Notes: generated by a model not told the origin, from the sequence alone. Positions 1 to 8,581 are shown, numbered from the stretch's first letter. The stretch: DNA of 64,000 bases from Streptomyces capillispiralis (GCF_007829875.1 NZ_VIWV01000001.1:3070501-3134500); one strand, 5' to 3'. Made by a program: numbers and translations.

Positions 1-1429
1 GGTCGCCGCCCGGCACATCGCGCAGCGCGCGGGCGCTCCGCTGGTGGCGGGCACGCCGGACCCGGTGTCCGGCGCGGACGAGGTCGTCGCGTTCGCCGAG
101 GAGCACGGGCTGCCGATCGCGATCAAGGCGGCGTTCGGTGGTGGCGGCCGCGGCCTGAAGGTGGCGCGGACGCTGGAAGAGGTGCCGGAGCTGTACGACT
201 CCGCGGTGCGCGAGGCGGTCGCCGCCTTCGGTCGCGGAGAGTGCTTCGTCGAGCGTTACCTGGACAAGCCGCGGCACGTGGAGACCCAGTGCCTGGCCGA
301 CCAGCACGGCAACGTGGTCGTCGTCTCCACCCGTGACTGCTCCCTCCAGCGGCGGCACCAGAAGCTGGTCGAGGAGGCGCCGGCGCCGTTCCTGTCCGAG
401 GCGCAGGTCGCCGAGCTGTACCGCGCGTCCAAGGCGATCCTCAAGGAGGCCGGTTACGTCGGTGCCGGCACCGTGGAGTTCCTGGTCGGTGTCGACGGCA
501 CGATCTCGTTCCTGGAGGTCAACACCCGTCTGCAGGTGGAGCACCCGGTGACCGAGGAGGTCGCGGGGATCGACCTGGTGCGGGAGATGTTCCGCATCGC
601 GGACGGTGAGGAGCTGGGGTACGACGACCCGGTGCTGCGGGGCCACTCGTTCGAGTTCCGCATCAACGGTGAGGACCCGGGGCGCAACTTCCTGCCGGCG
701 CCGGGCACGGTGACGAAGTTCGCGGCGCCGTCGGGGCCGGGTGTGCGGCTGGACGCGGGTGTGGAGTCCGGGTCGGTCATCGGTCCGGCGTGGGACTCGC
801 TGCTGGCGAAGCTGATCGTCACCGGGCGTACCCGTAAGGAGGCGCTGGAGCGGGCCGCGCGTGCGCTGGCGGAGTTCCAGGTCGAGGGCATGGCGACGGC
901 GATCCCGTTCCACCGCGCGGTGGTCGTGGACCCGGCGTTCGCTCCCGAGCTCACCGGTTCGGCCGATCCGTTCACGGTGCACACCCGCTGGATCGAGACC
1001 GAGTTCGTCAACGAGATCAAGCCGTTCGCCGCCGCCGTGGACACGGAGGCCGAGGAGGAGGCGGGCCGCGAGACCGTCGTCGTCGAGGTCGGCGGCAAGC
1101 GCCTGGAGGTCTCCCTGCCCGTGTCGCTCGGCATGTCCCTGGCCCGTACGGGGCTGGCGGCCGGTGCGAAGCCGAAGCGGCGGGCGACGAAGAAGTCCGG
1201 GCCGGCGGCTTCGGGCGACACGCTCGCCTCGCCGATGCAGGGCACGATCGTCAAGGTCGCGGTGGAGGAGGGGCAGGAGGTCAAGGAGGGCGACCTGGTC
1301 GTCGTCCTGGAGGCCATGAAGATGGAGCAGCCCATCAACGCCCACCGGTCGGGCACGGTGAAGGGTCTGAACGCGGAGGTGGGGGCGTCGGTCACCTCGG
1401 GCGCGGCGATCTGCGAGATCAAGGACTGA
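1..1429 (+). CDS. accA2: Acetyl-/propionyl-CoA carboxylase alpha chain (biotin carboxylase + BCCP), 3' part
   Basis: The frame is open from base 2 to the window edge, so the start lies outside; the GTG at 44 is internal. The product carboxylates biotin with ATP and bicarbonate and carries the biotin, supplying a carboxyltransferase beta subunit for malonyl- or methylmalonyl-CoA. Visible parts are the ATP-grasp glycine loop ([10 protein letters not shown]), the biotin-carboxylase active-site strand ([14 protein letters not shown]), a linker with KPKRR, and a C-terminal biotinyl domain. The biotin-accepting motif is EAMKMEQ, with its lysine codon at 1319-1321. This single-chain layout is typical of actinobacterial AccA. 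The symbol rests on remembered synteny with S. coelicolor. A strong hairpin follows at once. Confidence 0.95.
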   Translation, partial: VAARHIAQRAGAPLVAGTPDPVSGADEVVAFAEEHGLPIAIKAAFGGGGRGLKVARTLEEVPELYDSAVREAVAAFGRGECFVERYLDKPRHVETQCLADQHGNVVVVSTRDCSLQRRHQKLVEEAPAPFLSEAQVAELYRASKAILKEAGYVGAGTVEFLVGVDGTISFLEVNTRLQVEHPVTEEVAGIDLVREMFRIADGEELGYDDPVLRGHSFEFRINGEDPGRNFLPAPGTVTKFAAPSGPGVRLDAGVESGSVIGPAWDSLLAKLIVTGRTRKEALERAARALAEFQVEGMATAIPFHRAVVVDPAFAPELTGSADPFTVHTRWIETEFVNEIKPFAAAVDTEAEEEAGRETVVVEVGGKRLEVSLPVSLGMSLARTGLAAGAKPKRRATKKSGPAASGDTLASPMQGTIVKVAVEEGQEVKEGDLVVVLEAMKMEQPINAHRSGTVKGLNAEVGASVTSGAAICEIKD

Positions 1430-1437
1430 GTCCGTGC

Positions 1438-1479
1438 GAAGCGGCACCCGCGCCCTGTCTGCGGCGCGGGTGCCGCTTC
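1438..1479 (+). terminator. Hairpin terminator of the carboxylase gene
   Basis: A perfect 17-bp inverted repeat (arms 1438-1454 and 1463-1479, 8-nt loop) starts 9 nt after the stop codon. There is no T-run, which is usual for Streptomyces terminators. Confidence 0.8.
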
Positions 1480-1520
1480 GGCGGTTGGTGCGGTAGCGCC
1501 CACGGGTGGGGGGTGGGTTC

Positions 1521-1647
1521 GGGGCCGGGGCGGGGGTGTCCGTCCTCGGTCCGGCGCGGAATCGGTCACTCGAGAAGGCTCAGGGTGCGGACGCGACGGC
1601 CGCTGCGGGCGGACACCCCCGCCCCGTCCCCTTCCCGCCGTACGCGG
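1521..1647 (+). repeat. Dispersed intergenic repeat, copy 1 (hairpin-forming)
   Basis: This lies between the convergent ends of the carboxylase and the DeoR gene. Outer arms 1526-1542 and 1610-1626 form a perfect 17-bp inverted repeat. The 30 bp at 1541-1570 are identical to the reverse complement of 5986-6015. The segment 1610-1647 matches the reverse complement of 5910-5947 at 35 of 38 positions. The 39 nt between conserved parts differ between copies. Two arm differences between copies are compensatory (G-C to A-T and T-A to C-G), so pairing is kept. I do not recognise the family. The rest of 1480-1841 holds no gene that I can support. Confidence 0.8.
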
Positions 1648-1841
1648 CCGTCGCCGCCCGGACAGCTGCGGGCAGCCACTGCCGCTCACGGCGGGCGGCC
1701 GTTGGGGGAGGGTGGGCGTGGCGGCACCCGTGAGCGTCGGGCCGCGCGACCCGACCCCGGCACGGCACGGCACCGGATCATCGCGCGGACGCCGGTCACG
1801 GCACAGGCAGCCTCACCGCGCCCCGCCCGCGCAGCGACCCC

Positions 1842-2843
1842 TCACCGCCTCCGCAGATCCGCCACCCGCGCACCCCGCTCCGCACCGGCGGCCTGGTCCG
1901 TCCCCAGCCCCACCGTCGCCGACCGGAGCCCGGGCCCCTGCCGTCGGGGCCCCGGAAGCGGCACATCCCGACGCTGCTGGCGCGCCGCCGACGACCCCTC
2001 ACCCCCCGCGCTTCCCGCTCCCGCGGACCCTCCCGGCGCCCCCGCCACAGCGATCTGCACGCCCTGATCGGCGAGCGCCTGAAGCTCCGTCGCCGCGCGG
2101 TCGTCGTGCGCGGGCGGCTCGTCCGTCACCAGGCGTGTGATCACATCGGTCGGCACCGTCTGGAACATGGTGTCCGTACCGAGCTTGGTGTGGTCGGCGA
2201 GGACGACCACCTCCGCCGCGGCCTGCACCAGCGCCCGGTCGACCGAGGCCGACAGCATGTTGGACGTGGACAGCCCGCGCTCGGCGGTCAGGCCGCTCCC
2301 GGAGAGGAAGGCCCGGGACACCCGCAGCCCCTGGAGGGACTGTTCGGCGCCGCTGCCGACGAGTGCGTAGTTCGAACCGCGGAGCGTTCCCCCGGTCATC
2401 ACGACCTCGACGCGGTTGGCGTGGGCCAGGGCCTGGGCGACGAGCAGGGAGTTGGTGACGACGGTCAGCCCGGGCACCCGGGCCAGCCGGCGTGCCAGCT
2501 CCTGCGTGGTGGTACCCGCGCCGACCACGATGGCCTCGCCCTCTTCCACGAAGTTCGCGGCGAGGTCGGCGATGGCGGTCTTCTCGGCGGTCGCGAGATG
2601 TGATTTCTGCGGAAAACCGGACTCTCGCGTGAAACCGCCCGGGAGTACCGCACCGCCGTGCCGGCGGTCGAGGAGTCCTTCTGCCTCCAGCGCGCGCACG
2701 TCCCGCCGTACGGTCACTTCGGAGGTCTGGACGACGCGGGCGAGCTCACGGAGCGACACGGCCCCGTTCGCTCGCACCATTTCGAGGATCAATTGGCGAC
2801 GTTCTGCAGCGAACACGAAACTGACAGTAACGCCAGCGACCAT
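1842..2843 (-). CDS. DeoR/GlpR-family transcriptional regulator
   Basis: Residues about 12-65 form a DeoR-type helix-turn-helix (RRQLILEMVRANGAVSLREL, then SEVTVRRDVRALE). Residues about 85-255 form the sugar-phosphate-sensing DeoR C-terminal domain (VVGAGTTTQELARRL, VVTNSLLVA, LVGSGAEQSL). Such proteins usually repress sugar or nucleoside catabolic genes and respond to phosphorylated sugars. Starts available are ATG 2843, taken here, and GTG 2816, which fits the usual family N-terminus. The last 70 or so residues are Gly/Ala/Arg-rich and outside the family fold, so the 3' end may simply run into non-coding DNA. Its position near nucleoside genes makes it a candidate regulator of them, but this is unproven. 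Confidence 0.85.
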   Translation of the reverse strand: MVAGVTVSFVFAAERRQLILEMVRANGAVSLRELARVVQTSEVTVRRDVRALEAEGLLDRRHGGAVLPGGFTRESGFPQKSHLATAEKTAIADLAANFVEEGEAIVVGAGTTTQELARRLARVPGLTVVTNSLLVAQALAHANRVEVVMTGGTLRGSNYALVGSGAEQSLQGLRVSRAFLSGSGLTAERGLSTSNMLSASVDRALVQAAAEVVVLADHTKLGTDTMFQTVPTDVITRLVTDEPPAHDDRAATELQALADQGVQIAVAGAPGGSAGAGSAGGEGSSAARQQRRDVPLPGPRRQGPGLRSATVGLGTDQAAGAERGARVADLRRR

Positions 2844-2848
2844 CTGCT

Positions 2849-2867
2849 TTCAGCAGTTTGCGCTGAA
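2849..2867 (-). promoter_or_regulatory. Inverted repeat at the DeoR gene start, possible autoregulatory operator
   Basis: TTCAGC-N7-GCTGAA lies 5 nt upstream of the ATG at 2843. It is a perfect 6+6 inverted repeat where a repressor could block initiation. It does not resemble the CTACGCGCGTAG sites elsewhere in the window. Confidence 0.35.
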
Positions 2868-2924
2868 TAGCAGAAGTTGTTCGCACAGCGGTACAGCGAG
2901 TGGTATAAGGCGCGACAGGTGACA

Positions 2925-2947
2925 ACTCCCCGTGACCGGCGGGGAGT
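2925..2947 (-). terminator. Terminator of the lpdA-like gene
   Basis: Perfect 8-bp stem ACTCCCCG/CGGGGAGT with a 7-nt loop, 12 nt beyond the stop codon at 2960. Confidence 0.6.
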
Positions 2948-2959
2948 CGGTTCCGGCCG

Positions 2960-4408
2960 TCAGGCCTCGCCGCCCGACTTCCGCGTGTGCAACTGCCGTG
3001 CCACTTCCGCAATCGACCCCGACAGCGAGGGATACACGGTGAAGGCGTTCGCGATCTGTTCGACGGTCAGGTTGTTGTCGACCGCGAGCGAGATGGGGTG
3101 GATCAGTTCCGAGGCGCGCGGTGCCACGACCACACCGCCCACCACGATGCCGGTGCCCGGGCGGCAGAAGATCTTGACGAAGCCGTCGCGGATGCCCTGC
3201 ATCTTGGCGCGCGGGTTGCGCAGCAGCGGCAGCTTCACGACCCGGGCGTCGATCTTGCCGGCGTCGACATCGGCCTGGGAGTAGCCGACGGTGGCGATCT
3301 CGGGGTCGGTGAAGACGTTCGACGAGACCGTCTTCAGGTTCAGCGGGGCCACCGCGTCGCCCAGGAAGTGGTACATGGCGATACGGCCCTGCATCGCCGC
3401 CACCGAGGCGAGCGCGAAGACACCGGTGACGTCACCGGCGGCGTAGACGCCGGGAGCCGTCGTCCTCGAGACCTTGTCGGTCCAGATGTGGCCCGAGTCC
3501 CGCAGCCTGACGCCGGCCTCCTCCAGGCCCATGCCCTCGGAGTTGGGGATGGCGCCGACGGCCATCAGACAGTGCGACCCGGTGATGACCCGCCCGTCGG
3601 CGAGGGTCACCTCCACCCGGTCCCCGACCCGCTTGGCGGACTGGGCCCGGGACCGCGCCATGACGTTCATGCCGCGGCGGCGGAAGACGTCCTCCAGCAC
3701 GGCGGCGGCGTCCGGGTCCTCGCCCGGCAGCACCCGGTCGCGCGACGACACGAGCGTCACCTTCGACCCGAGCGCCTGGTAGGCACCGGCGAACTCGGCG
3801 CCCGTGACACCCGATCCGACCACGATGAGCTCCTCGGGGAGCTCGTTCAGGTCGTACACCTGGGTCCAGTTCAGGATGCGCTCGCCGTCGGGACGGGCGT
3901 CCGGCAGCTCGCGCGGGTGTCCGCCGGTCGCGATCAGCACGGCGTCCGCGGTGAGCGTCTCCTCGGTGCCGTCCGCGGCGCGCACCACGACCTTGCGCGA
4001 ACCGTCGAGCGCCTGCATGCCCTCCAGCCGGCCCCGCCCGCGCAGCACCCGCGCGCCGGCCCGCGTCACGGACGCGGTGATGTCGTGCGACTGGGCCAGC
4101 GCGAGCCGCTTCACCCGCCGGTTGACCTTGCCCAGGTCCACGCCCACCACCCGGGCGGCCTGCTCCATGGGCGGGGTGTCGTCGGCGACGATGATCCCCA
4201 GTTCCTCGTACGACGAGTCGAAGGTGGTCATCACCTCGGCCGTGGCGATCAGGGTCTTGGACGGCACGCAGTCGGTGAGCACCGACGCCCCGCCCAGACC
4301 GTCGCAGTCGACGACGGTCACCTCCGCACCGAGCTGCGCGGCGACCAGCGCCGCTTCGTATCCGCCGGGTCCGCCACCGATGATCACGATCCGAGTCACG
4401 TACTCCAT
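2960..4408 (-). CDS. LpdA-type NAD(P)H-quinone dehydrogenase (flavoprotein disulfide reductase fold)
   Basis: 482 aa. The start at ATG 4408 (MEYVTRIVIIGGGPGGYEAA) puts the FAD-binding GxGxxG near residue 10; a longer reading to 4507 adds a non-conserved stretch. A second dinucleotide motif (VVGSGVTGAEFAGAY) and the late FAD motif (GVYAAGDVTG) are present. The usual redox pair GGTCxNxGCxPSK is here GGASVLTDCVPSK, so only one cysteine remains. The C-terminal His-Glu catalytic pair (HPTxSE) is replaced by YPSLSG. This is the signature of M. tuberculosis LpdA-type quinone reductases, not of lipoamide dehydrogenase. Divergent from the gene at 4506. Confidence 0.88.
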   Translation of the reverse strand: MEYVTRIVIIGGGPGGYEAALVAAQLGAEVTVVDCDGLGGASVLTDCVPSKTLIATAEVMTTFDSSYEELGIIVADDTPPMEQAARVVGVDLGKVNRRVKRLALAQSHDITASVTRAGARVLRGRGRLEGMQALDGSRKVVVRAADGTEETLTADAVLIATGGHPRELPDARPDGERILNWTQVYDLNELPEELIVVGSGVTGAEFAGAYQALGSKVTLVSSRDRVLPGEDPDAAAVLEDVFRRRGMNVMARSRAQSAKRVGDRVEVTLADGRVITGSHCLMAVGAIPNSEGMGLEEAGVRLRDSGHIWTDKVSRTTAPGVYAAGDVTGVFALASVAAMQGRIAMYHFLGDAVAPLNLKTVSSNVFTDPEIATVGYSQADVDAGKIDARVVKLPLLRNPRAKMQGIRDGFVKIFCRPGTGIVVGGVVVAPRASELIHPISLAVDNNLTVEQIANAFTVYPSLSGSIAEVARQLHTRKSGGEA

Positions 4409-4463
4409 TGTCCCGCACACTTCACCGTGCGACCGCCCGGGGGCCTCAGCCGTGGCCCCCCTG

Positions 4464-4483
4464 TTACCGGAGGGGCCCGGTAA
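4464..4483. promoter_or_regulatory. Perfect inverted repeat in the lpdA/GGCT divergent promoter region
   Basis: TTACCGG-N6-CCGGTAA sits in the 97-bp gap between divergent starts at 4408 and 4506. The position and symmetry suit an operator. No cognate regulator can be named. Confidence 0.4.
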
Positions 4484-4505
4484 ACGGCTGCCGTACCCTT
4501 CCCCC

Positions 4506-4946
4506 ATGTCGCTCTACGCCGCGTACGCCGGCAACCTCGACGCGCGGCTGATGTCCCGCCGCGCTCCGCACTCGCCGCTGCGCGCCACGGGCTGGCTGAA
4601 CGGGTGGCGGCTGACCTTCGGGGGCGAGCACATGGGCTGGGAGGGCTCGCTCGCCACGCTCGTCGAGGATCCGATCTCGCAGGTCTTCGTGGCGCTCTAC
4701 GACATCGCCCTGATGGACGAGGAGTCCCTGGACCGCTGGGAGGGGGCGGGCGGCCTGGACCTCTACCGGCGCACCCGGGTCCGCGCCCACACGCTGGACG
4801 GCGAGGAGCCGGCCTGGACGTACGTCCTGAACAGCTACGAGGGCGGCCTGCCCTCGGCCCGCTACCTGGGGGAGATCGCCGACGCGGCCGAGTCCGCGGG
4901 CGCCCCCCACGACTACGTGATGGAACTCCGCAAGCGCCCCTGCTGA
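4506..4946 (+). CDS. Gamma-glutamylcyclotransferase-like protein
   Basis: 146 aa. The N-terminus MSLYAAYAGNLD matches the substrate-binding YxxYGSNL motif of the GGCT-like fold with small changes. The middle carries LYDIALMDEESLDRWEG, the region that holds the family's acidic catalytic residue. Length is typical of bacterial GGCT/AIG2-like proteins, which release 5-oxoproline from gamma-glutamyl compounds; the substrate here is unknown. No clear ribosome-binding site precedes the ATG, so the transcript may have a short leader or none. Confidence 0.8.
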   Translation: MSLYAAYAGNLDARLMSRRAPHSPLRATGWLNGWRLTFGGEHMGWEGSLATLVEDPISQVFVALYDIALMDEESLDRWEGAGGLDLYRRTRVRAHTLDGEEPAWTYVLNSYEGGLPSARYLGEIADAAESAGAPHDYVMELRKRPC

Positions 4947-5012
4947 GCCCCGCCCCGGGACCCCTCCCAGGAAACGACGGGACAACGATCGCCAACCCGC
5001 CACCTCCCGCAT

Positions 5013-5042
5013 CTACGCGCGTAGGCGAATACCGGCTACCCT
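5013..5042 (+). promoter_or_regulatory. Palindromic operator (site A) and leaderless promoter of pnp
   Basis: The perfect 12-bp palindrome CTACGCGCGTAG is at 5013-5024. A -10-like TACCCT at 5037-5042 is followed by 6 nt and then the GTG start, the spacing expected of a leaderless transcript. The palindrome sits in the -35/-10 spacer region, so a bound repressor would block the promoter. Five related sites lie near other nucleoside genes in this window. Confidence 0.7.
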
Positions 5043-5048
5043 CGACGC

Positions 5049-5873
5049 GTGAACGCTTCTCTTCTTCCGGACGACATCCAGGGCGACCCCTACGCCGCAG
5101 CCGACGCCGCCGCCGCGCGCCTGCGCGAACTCACCGGCGCCGAGACCCACGACGTCGCCCTCGTGATGGGCTCCGGCTGGGCACCGGCCGCGGACGCCCT
5201 CGGCACGCCCGAGGCCGAGTTCCCGGTGACCGAGCTGCCCGGTTTCCCGCCGCCGGCGGTCGAGGGCCACGGAGGCAGGGTCCGCTCGTACCGCATCGGC
5301 GCGAAGCGCGCCCTGGTCTTCCTGGGCCGCACGCACTACTACGAGGGGCGCGGGGTCGCCGCCGTCGCCCACGGCGTGCGCACCGCCGTGGCGGCGGGCG
5401 CGAAGACCGTCGTCCTGACCAACGGCTGCGGCGGCCTGCGCGCGGGCATGCGCCCCGGCCAGCCGGTCCTGATCAGCGACCACATCAACCTCACCGCCAC
5501 CTCCCCCATCGTGGGCGCCCACTTCGTCGACCTCACCGACCTCTACTCCCCCCGCCTGCGCGCCCTGTGCAAGGAGGTCGACCCCACGCTGGAGGAGGGC
5601 GTCTACGCCCAGTTCCCCGGCCCGCACTACGAGACCCCGGCCGAGATCCGCATGGCCCGGGTCATCGGCGCGGACCTGGTCGGCATGTCCACGGTCCTGG
5701 AGGCCATCGCCGCACGCGAGGCGGGCGCGGAGATCCTGGGCATCTCCCTGGTCACCAACCTGGCCGCGGGCATGACGGGCGAACCCCTCAACCACGAGGA
5801 GGTCCTCCAGGCGGGCCGCGACTCCGCCACCCGCATGGGCTCCCTCCTGACCCAGGTCCTCGGCCGCCTGTAA
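5049..5873 (+). CDS. Purine nucleoside phosphorylase
   Basis: 274 aa; phosphorolysis of purine (deoxy)nucleosides to base and (deoxy)ribose-1-phosphate. Family motifs in order: MGSGW near the N-terminus, [10 protein letters not shown] (phosphate and sugar site), [31 protein letters not shown] (base and ribose site) and LVTNLAAG. Length and motifs fit the trimeric class. The GTG start is supported by the leaderless promoter geometry and because the sequence begins a few residues before the first conserved segment. It is followed in the same direction by a phosphosugar mutase, which could convert the released pentose-1-phosphate. Confidence 0.93.
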   Translation: MNASLLPDDIQGDPYAAADAAAARLRELTGAETHDVALVMGSGWAPAADALGTPEAEFPVTELPGFPPPAVEGHGGRVRSYRIGAKRALVFLGRTHYYEGRGVAAVAHGVRTAVAAGAKTVVLTNGCGGLRAGMRPGQPVLISDHINLTATSPIVGAHFVDLTDLYSPRLRALCKEVDPTLEEGVYAQFPGPHYETPAEIRMARVIGADLVGMSTVLEAIAAREAGAEILGISLVTNLAAGMTGEPLNHEEVLQAGRDSATRMGSLLTQVLGRL

Positions 5874-5909
5874 CACCCGAGACCGGCGGCGGGGCGCGCT
5901 GCCCGCGTA

Positions 5910-6034
5910 CCGCGTACGGCGCGAAGGGGACGGGGCGGGGGTACCCGCCCCCCGGCGGCCGACGCGTCGACCGGGGAACATGTCAAGTGACCGATTCCGC
6001 GCCGGACCGAGGACGGGTACCCCCGGCCCGGTCC
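5910..6034 (-). repeat. Dispersed intergenic repeat, copy 2 (opposite orientation)
   Basis: Between pnp and the mutase gene, inverted relative to copy 1. The 30 bp at 5986-6015 are the exact reverse complement of 1541-1570. Outer arms GGGGCGGGGGTACCCG (5932-5947) and 6014-6030 pair over 12 bp plus a bulge. Where copy 1 has GTGTCCG/CGGACAC this copy has GTACCCG/CGGGTAC, two paired changes. The 5874-6189 gap contains no other feature that I can support. Confidence 0.8.
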
Positions 6035-6189
6035 CGCCCCGCCCACCGGCCCCAGGCGCCACCGCACCCCCACCACAGCCGCACAGGCGCCGCCGGCACC
6101 CCAGGTACCGCCCGAGCCGGGCACCGCCCCCCACCCCCGCGCCGCAGGCACAGAACACGCACCCCACCGGACCGAGAGGCTGACCGAAC

Positions 6190-7821
6190 GTGCACGACGC
6201 CCTCATCGCACAGGCCCAGGCATGGCTGACCGAGGACCCCGACCCGGACACCCGTGAGGAACTCGCCCGTCTCATCGACGCCGACGACCGCGCCGAGCTC
6301 GCCGCACGCTTCGCCGGCACCCTCCAGTTCGGCACCGCCGGCCTCCGGGGCGAACTCGGCGCGGGCCCGATGCGCATGAACCGCTCCGTCGTCATCCGCG
6401 CCGCCGCCGGCCTCGCCGCGTACCTCAAGAAGAACGGCCACACCGGCGGCCTGGTCGTCATCGGCTACGACGCCCGCCACAAGTCGGCCGACTTCGCCCG
6501 CGACACCGCCGCCGTCATGACCGGCGCCGGTCTGCGGGCGGCCGTCCTCGACCGCCCCCTCCCCACCCCCGTCCTCGCCTTCGCCATACGGCACCTCGGC
6601 GCCGTCGCGGGCGTGGAGGTCACCGCCAGCCACAATCCGCCCCGGGACAACGGCTACAAGGTGTACCTCGGCGACGGCTCGCAGATCGTCTCCCCGGCGG
6701 ACGCCGAGATCGCCGCCGAGATCGAGGCCGTCCCCTCCCTCACCACCGTCGACCGCCCCACCGAAGGGTGGGAGACCCTCGACGACACCGTCCTGGACGC
6801 CTACCTGGCCCGCACGGACGCCGTCCTGTCCAAGGACTCGCCCCGCACCGCCCGCACCGTCTACACGGCGATGCACGGCGTCGGCAAGGACGTCCTGCTC
6901 GCCGCCTTCGCCCGGGCCGGCTTCCCCGCCCCCGACCTCGTCGCCGAGCAGGCGGACCCCGACCCGGACTTCCCGACCGTCGCGTTCCCCAACCCGGAGG
7001 AGCCGGGCGCGATGGACCTCGCCTTCGCGAAGGCCCGTGAGACCGACCCGGACCTGGTCATCGCCAACGACCCCGACGCCGACCGCTGCGCCGCGGCCGT
7101 CAGGGACGGCGCCGACTGGCGCATGCTGCGCGGCGACGAGGTCGGCGCGCTGCTCGCCGCCCACCTGGTCCGCCGCGGAGCGACCGGCACGTTCGCCGAG
7201 TCGATCGTGTCGTCGAGCCTGCTCGGCCGCATCGCCGGGAAGGCCGGGCTGCCGTACGAGGAGACGCTGACCGGCTTCAAGTGGATCGCCAGGGTGGAGG
7301 GCCTGCGCTACGGCTACGAGGAGGCCCTCGGCTACTGCGTCGACCCGGACGGCGTGCGCGACAAGGACGGCATCACGGCGGCGCTCCTGCTCACGGAGCT
7401 GGCCTCCGAGCTGAAGTCGGAGGGCCGTACCCTCCTCGACCTCCTGGACGACCTCGCCGTGGAGCACGGCCTGCACGCCACCGACCAGCTCTCGGTCCGG
7501 GTGCAGGACCTGTCCGTGATCGCCGCGGCGATGCGCCGCCTGCGCGAGCGGCCCCCCACCGAGCTGGCCGGTCTGGCCGTCGTCACCGCCGAGGACCTGA
7601 CCCGGGGCACGGACCGGCTCCCCCCGACGGACGGCCTGCGCTACACGATGGACGGCGCGCGGGTCGTGGTCCGCCCCAGCGGCACGGAACCGAAGCTGAA
7701 GTGCTACCTGGAGGTGGTGGTCCCGGTCGCCGCGAAGGCCGGCCTGCCCGAGGCCCGCGCCAGGGCGACGGCCCTTCTGGAGCGGATCAAGCAGGACCTG
7801 TCCCGCGCGGCCGGCATCTGA
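6190..7821 (+). CDS. Phosphohexomutase-family enzyme (phosphomannomutase/phosphoglucomutase; possibly phosphopentomutase)
   Basis: 543 aa alpha-D-phosphohexomutase fold. Visible are the N-terminal FGTAGLRGELG, the phosphoserine loop VTASHNPPRDNG (catalytic Ser147, codon 6628-6630), the metal loop NDPDADRCA, the sugar-binding GDEVG region and the phosphate-binding RPSGTEPK near the C-terminus. Length is closer to the PGM2/PgcA branch than to short AlgC-type enzymes. Members of that branch can act on pentose-1-phosphates. Its place next to pnp, with deoC 870 bp on, suggests it supplies (deoxy)ribose-5-phosphate. That is an inference from context. The start is GTG. Confidence 0.85.
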   Translation: MHDALIAQAQAWLTEDPDPDTREELARLIDADDRAELAARFAGTLQFGTAGLRGELGAGPMRMNRSVVIRAAAGLAAYLKKNGHTGGLVVIGYDARHKSADFARDTAAVMTGAGLRAAVLDRPLPTPVLAFAIRHLGAVAGVEVTASHNPPRDNGYKVYLGDGSQIVSPADAEIAAEIEAVPSLTTVDRPTEGWETLDDTVLDAYLARTDAVLSKDSPRTARTVYTAMHGVGKDVLLAAFARAGFPAPDLVAEQADPDPDFPTVAFPNPEEPGAMDLAFAKARETDPDLVIANDPDADRCAAAVRDGADWRMLRGDEVGALLAAHLVRRGATGTFAESIVSSSLLGRIAGKAGLPYEETLTGFKWIARVEGLRYGYEEALGYCVDPDGVRDKDGITAALLLTELASELKSEGRTLLDLLDDLAVEHGLHATDQLSVRVQDLSVIAAAMRRLRERPPTELAGLAVVTAEDLTRGTDRLPPTDGLRYTMDGARVVVRPSGTEPKLKCYLEVVVPVAAKAGLPEARARATALLERIKQDLSRAAGI

Positions 7822-7867
7822 GGGAGCGGGGCCGGGGGAACACCACCCCTTGGCCCCACTCCACCCC

Positions 7868-8581
7868 TCACCCGACGGCCAGCAGCACCGCCAGCAGCAC
7901 CACCCCCGCGACGACGGGCCCCACGATCTCGTAGGCCCAGCGCACGGTCACCTCGCCCTGCGCGGCCTCCGCCTCCTGCCGCCGCTCGCGCAGCTCACGC
8001 ATCTCGTCCATCGCCCGGTCGCTCTCGGCCCGCCGGGGCCCCTCGGCAGCGGCCCCCGCTCCGAACGCGCCCCGGCCGCCCCGCCGTCCCCCGCGTTCGC
8101 CGTCACCGCCGCCCTCGCCGCGTGCGGCCCGCGCCGCCGCCCGCGTCTCCTGCCGGGCCGCCTTGCTGCGGGCCCGCAGGGAGACCGGAAGCGCCCACAG
8201 CTGGTACTTGGCGCCGGAGTCGTCGACGACCTCGTTGGAGAACCCGGACCGCAGCGAGGCCACCCGCCCCCAGGGCAGCACGATCACGCGGAACGGGTTG
8301 CGGACGCGCAGCCGGTCGTCGTTGACGTACACGGCGGGACGCAGGGTGTAGGCGACGACCAGGGGCGCGAGGAGGAGCATGGTGGCGAGGGACAGCCACG
8401 GGGTGCGGCCCTCTCCGGCGACCACCGCGTCGATGCCGAGCCATCCGATGACGGCGAGCAGCAGCACCCCACCGGCGAGGGCCGCGGGCGAGCGGTAGAT
8501 CCGGTCCTGGTACTGCGGTGCCGCGGACCCCGAGGGCTTCGAGGGCTCCGGGGCAGGCGACTGAGGGTCGGGGGTCGTCAT
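7868..8581 (-). CDS. PH-domain membrane protein
   Basis: 237 aa. A Pro/Ser-rich N-terminus is followed by two membrane helices (about residues 31-52 and 64-80), a bacterial PH-like domain (RPAVYVNDDRLRVRNPFR, then WGRVASLRSGF), a charged Arg/Ala/Gly-rich stretch, and a last membrane helix at about 213-236. It is a conserved actinobacterial family without known function. It is divergent from deoC and shares the operator-bearing gap 8582-8687. A weak GGGGCC/GGCCCC hairpin lies in the 46-bp convergent gap with the mutase gene. Confidence 0.75.
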   Translation of the reverse strand: MTTPDPQSPAPEPSKPSGSAAPQYQDRIYRSPAALAGGVLLLAVIGWLGIDAVVAGEGRTPWLSLATMLLLAPLVVAYTLRPAVYVNDDRLRVRNPFRVIVLPWGRVASLRSGFSNEVVDDSGAKYQLWALPVSLRARSKAARQETRAAARAARGEGGGDGERGGRRGGRGAFGAGAAAEGPRRAESDRAMDEMRELRERRQEAEAAQGEVTVRWAYEIVGPVVAGVVLLAVLLAVG

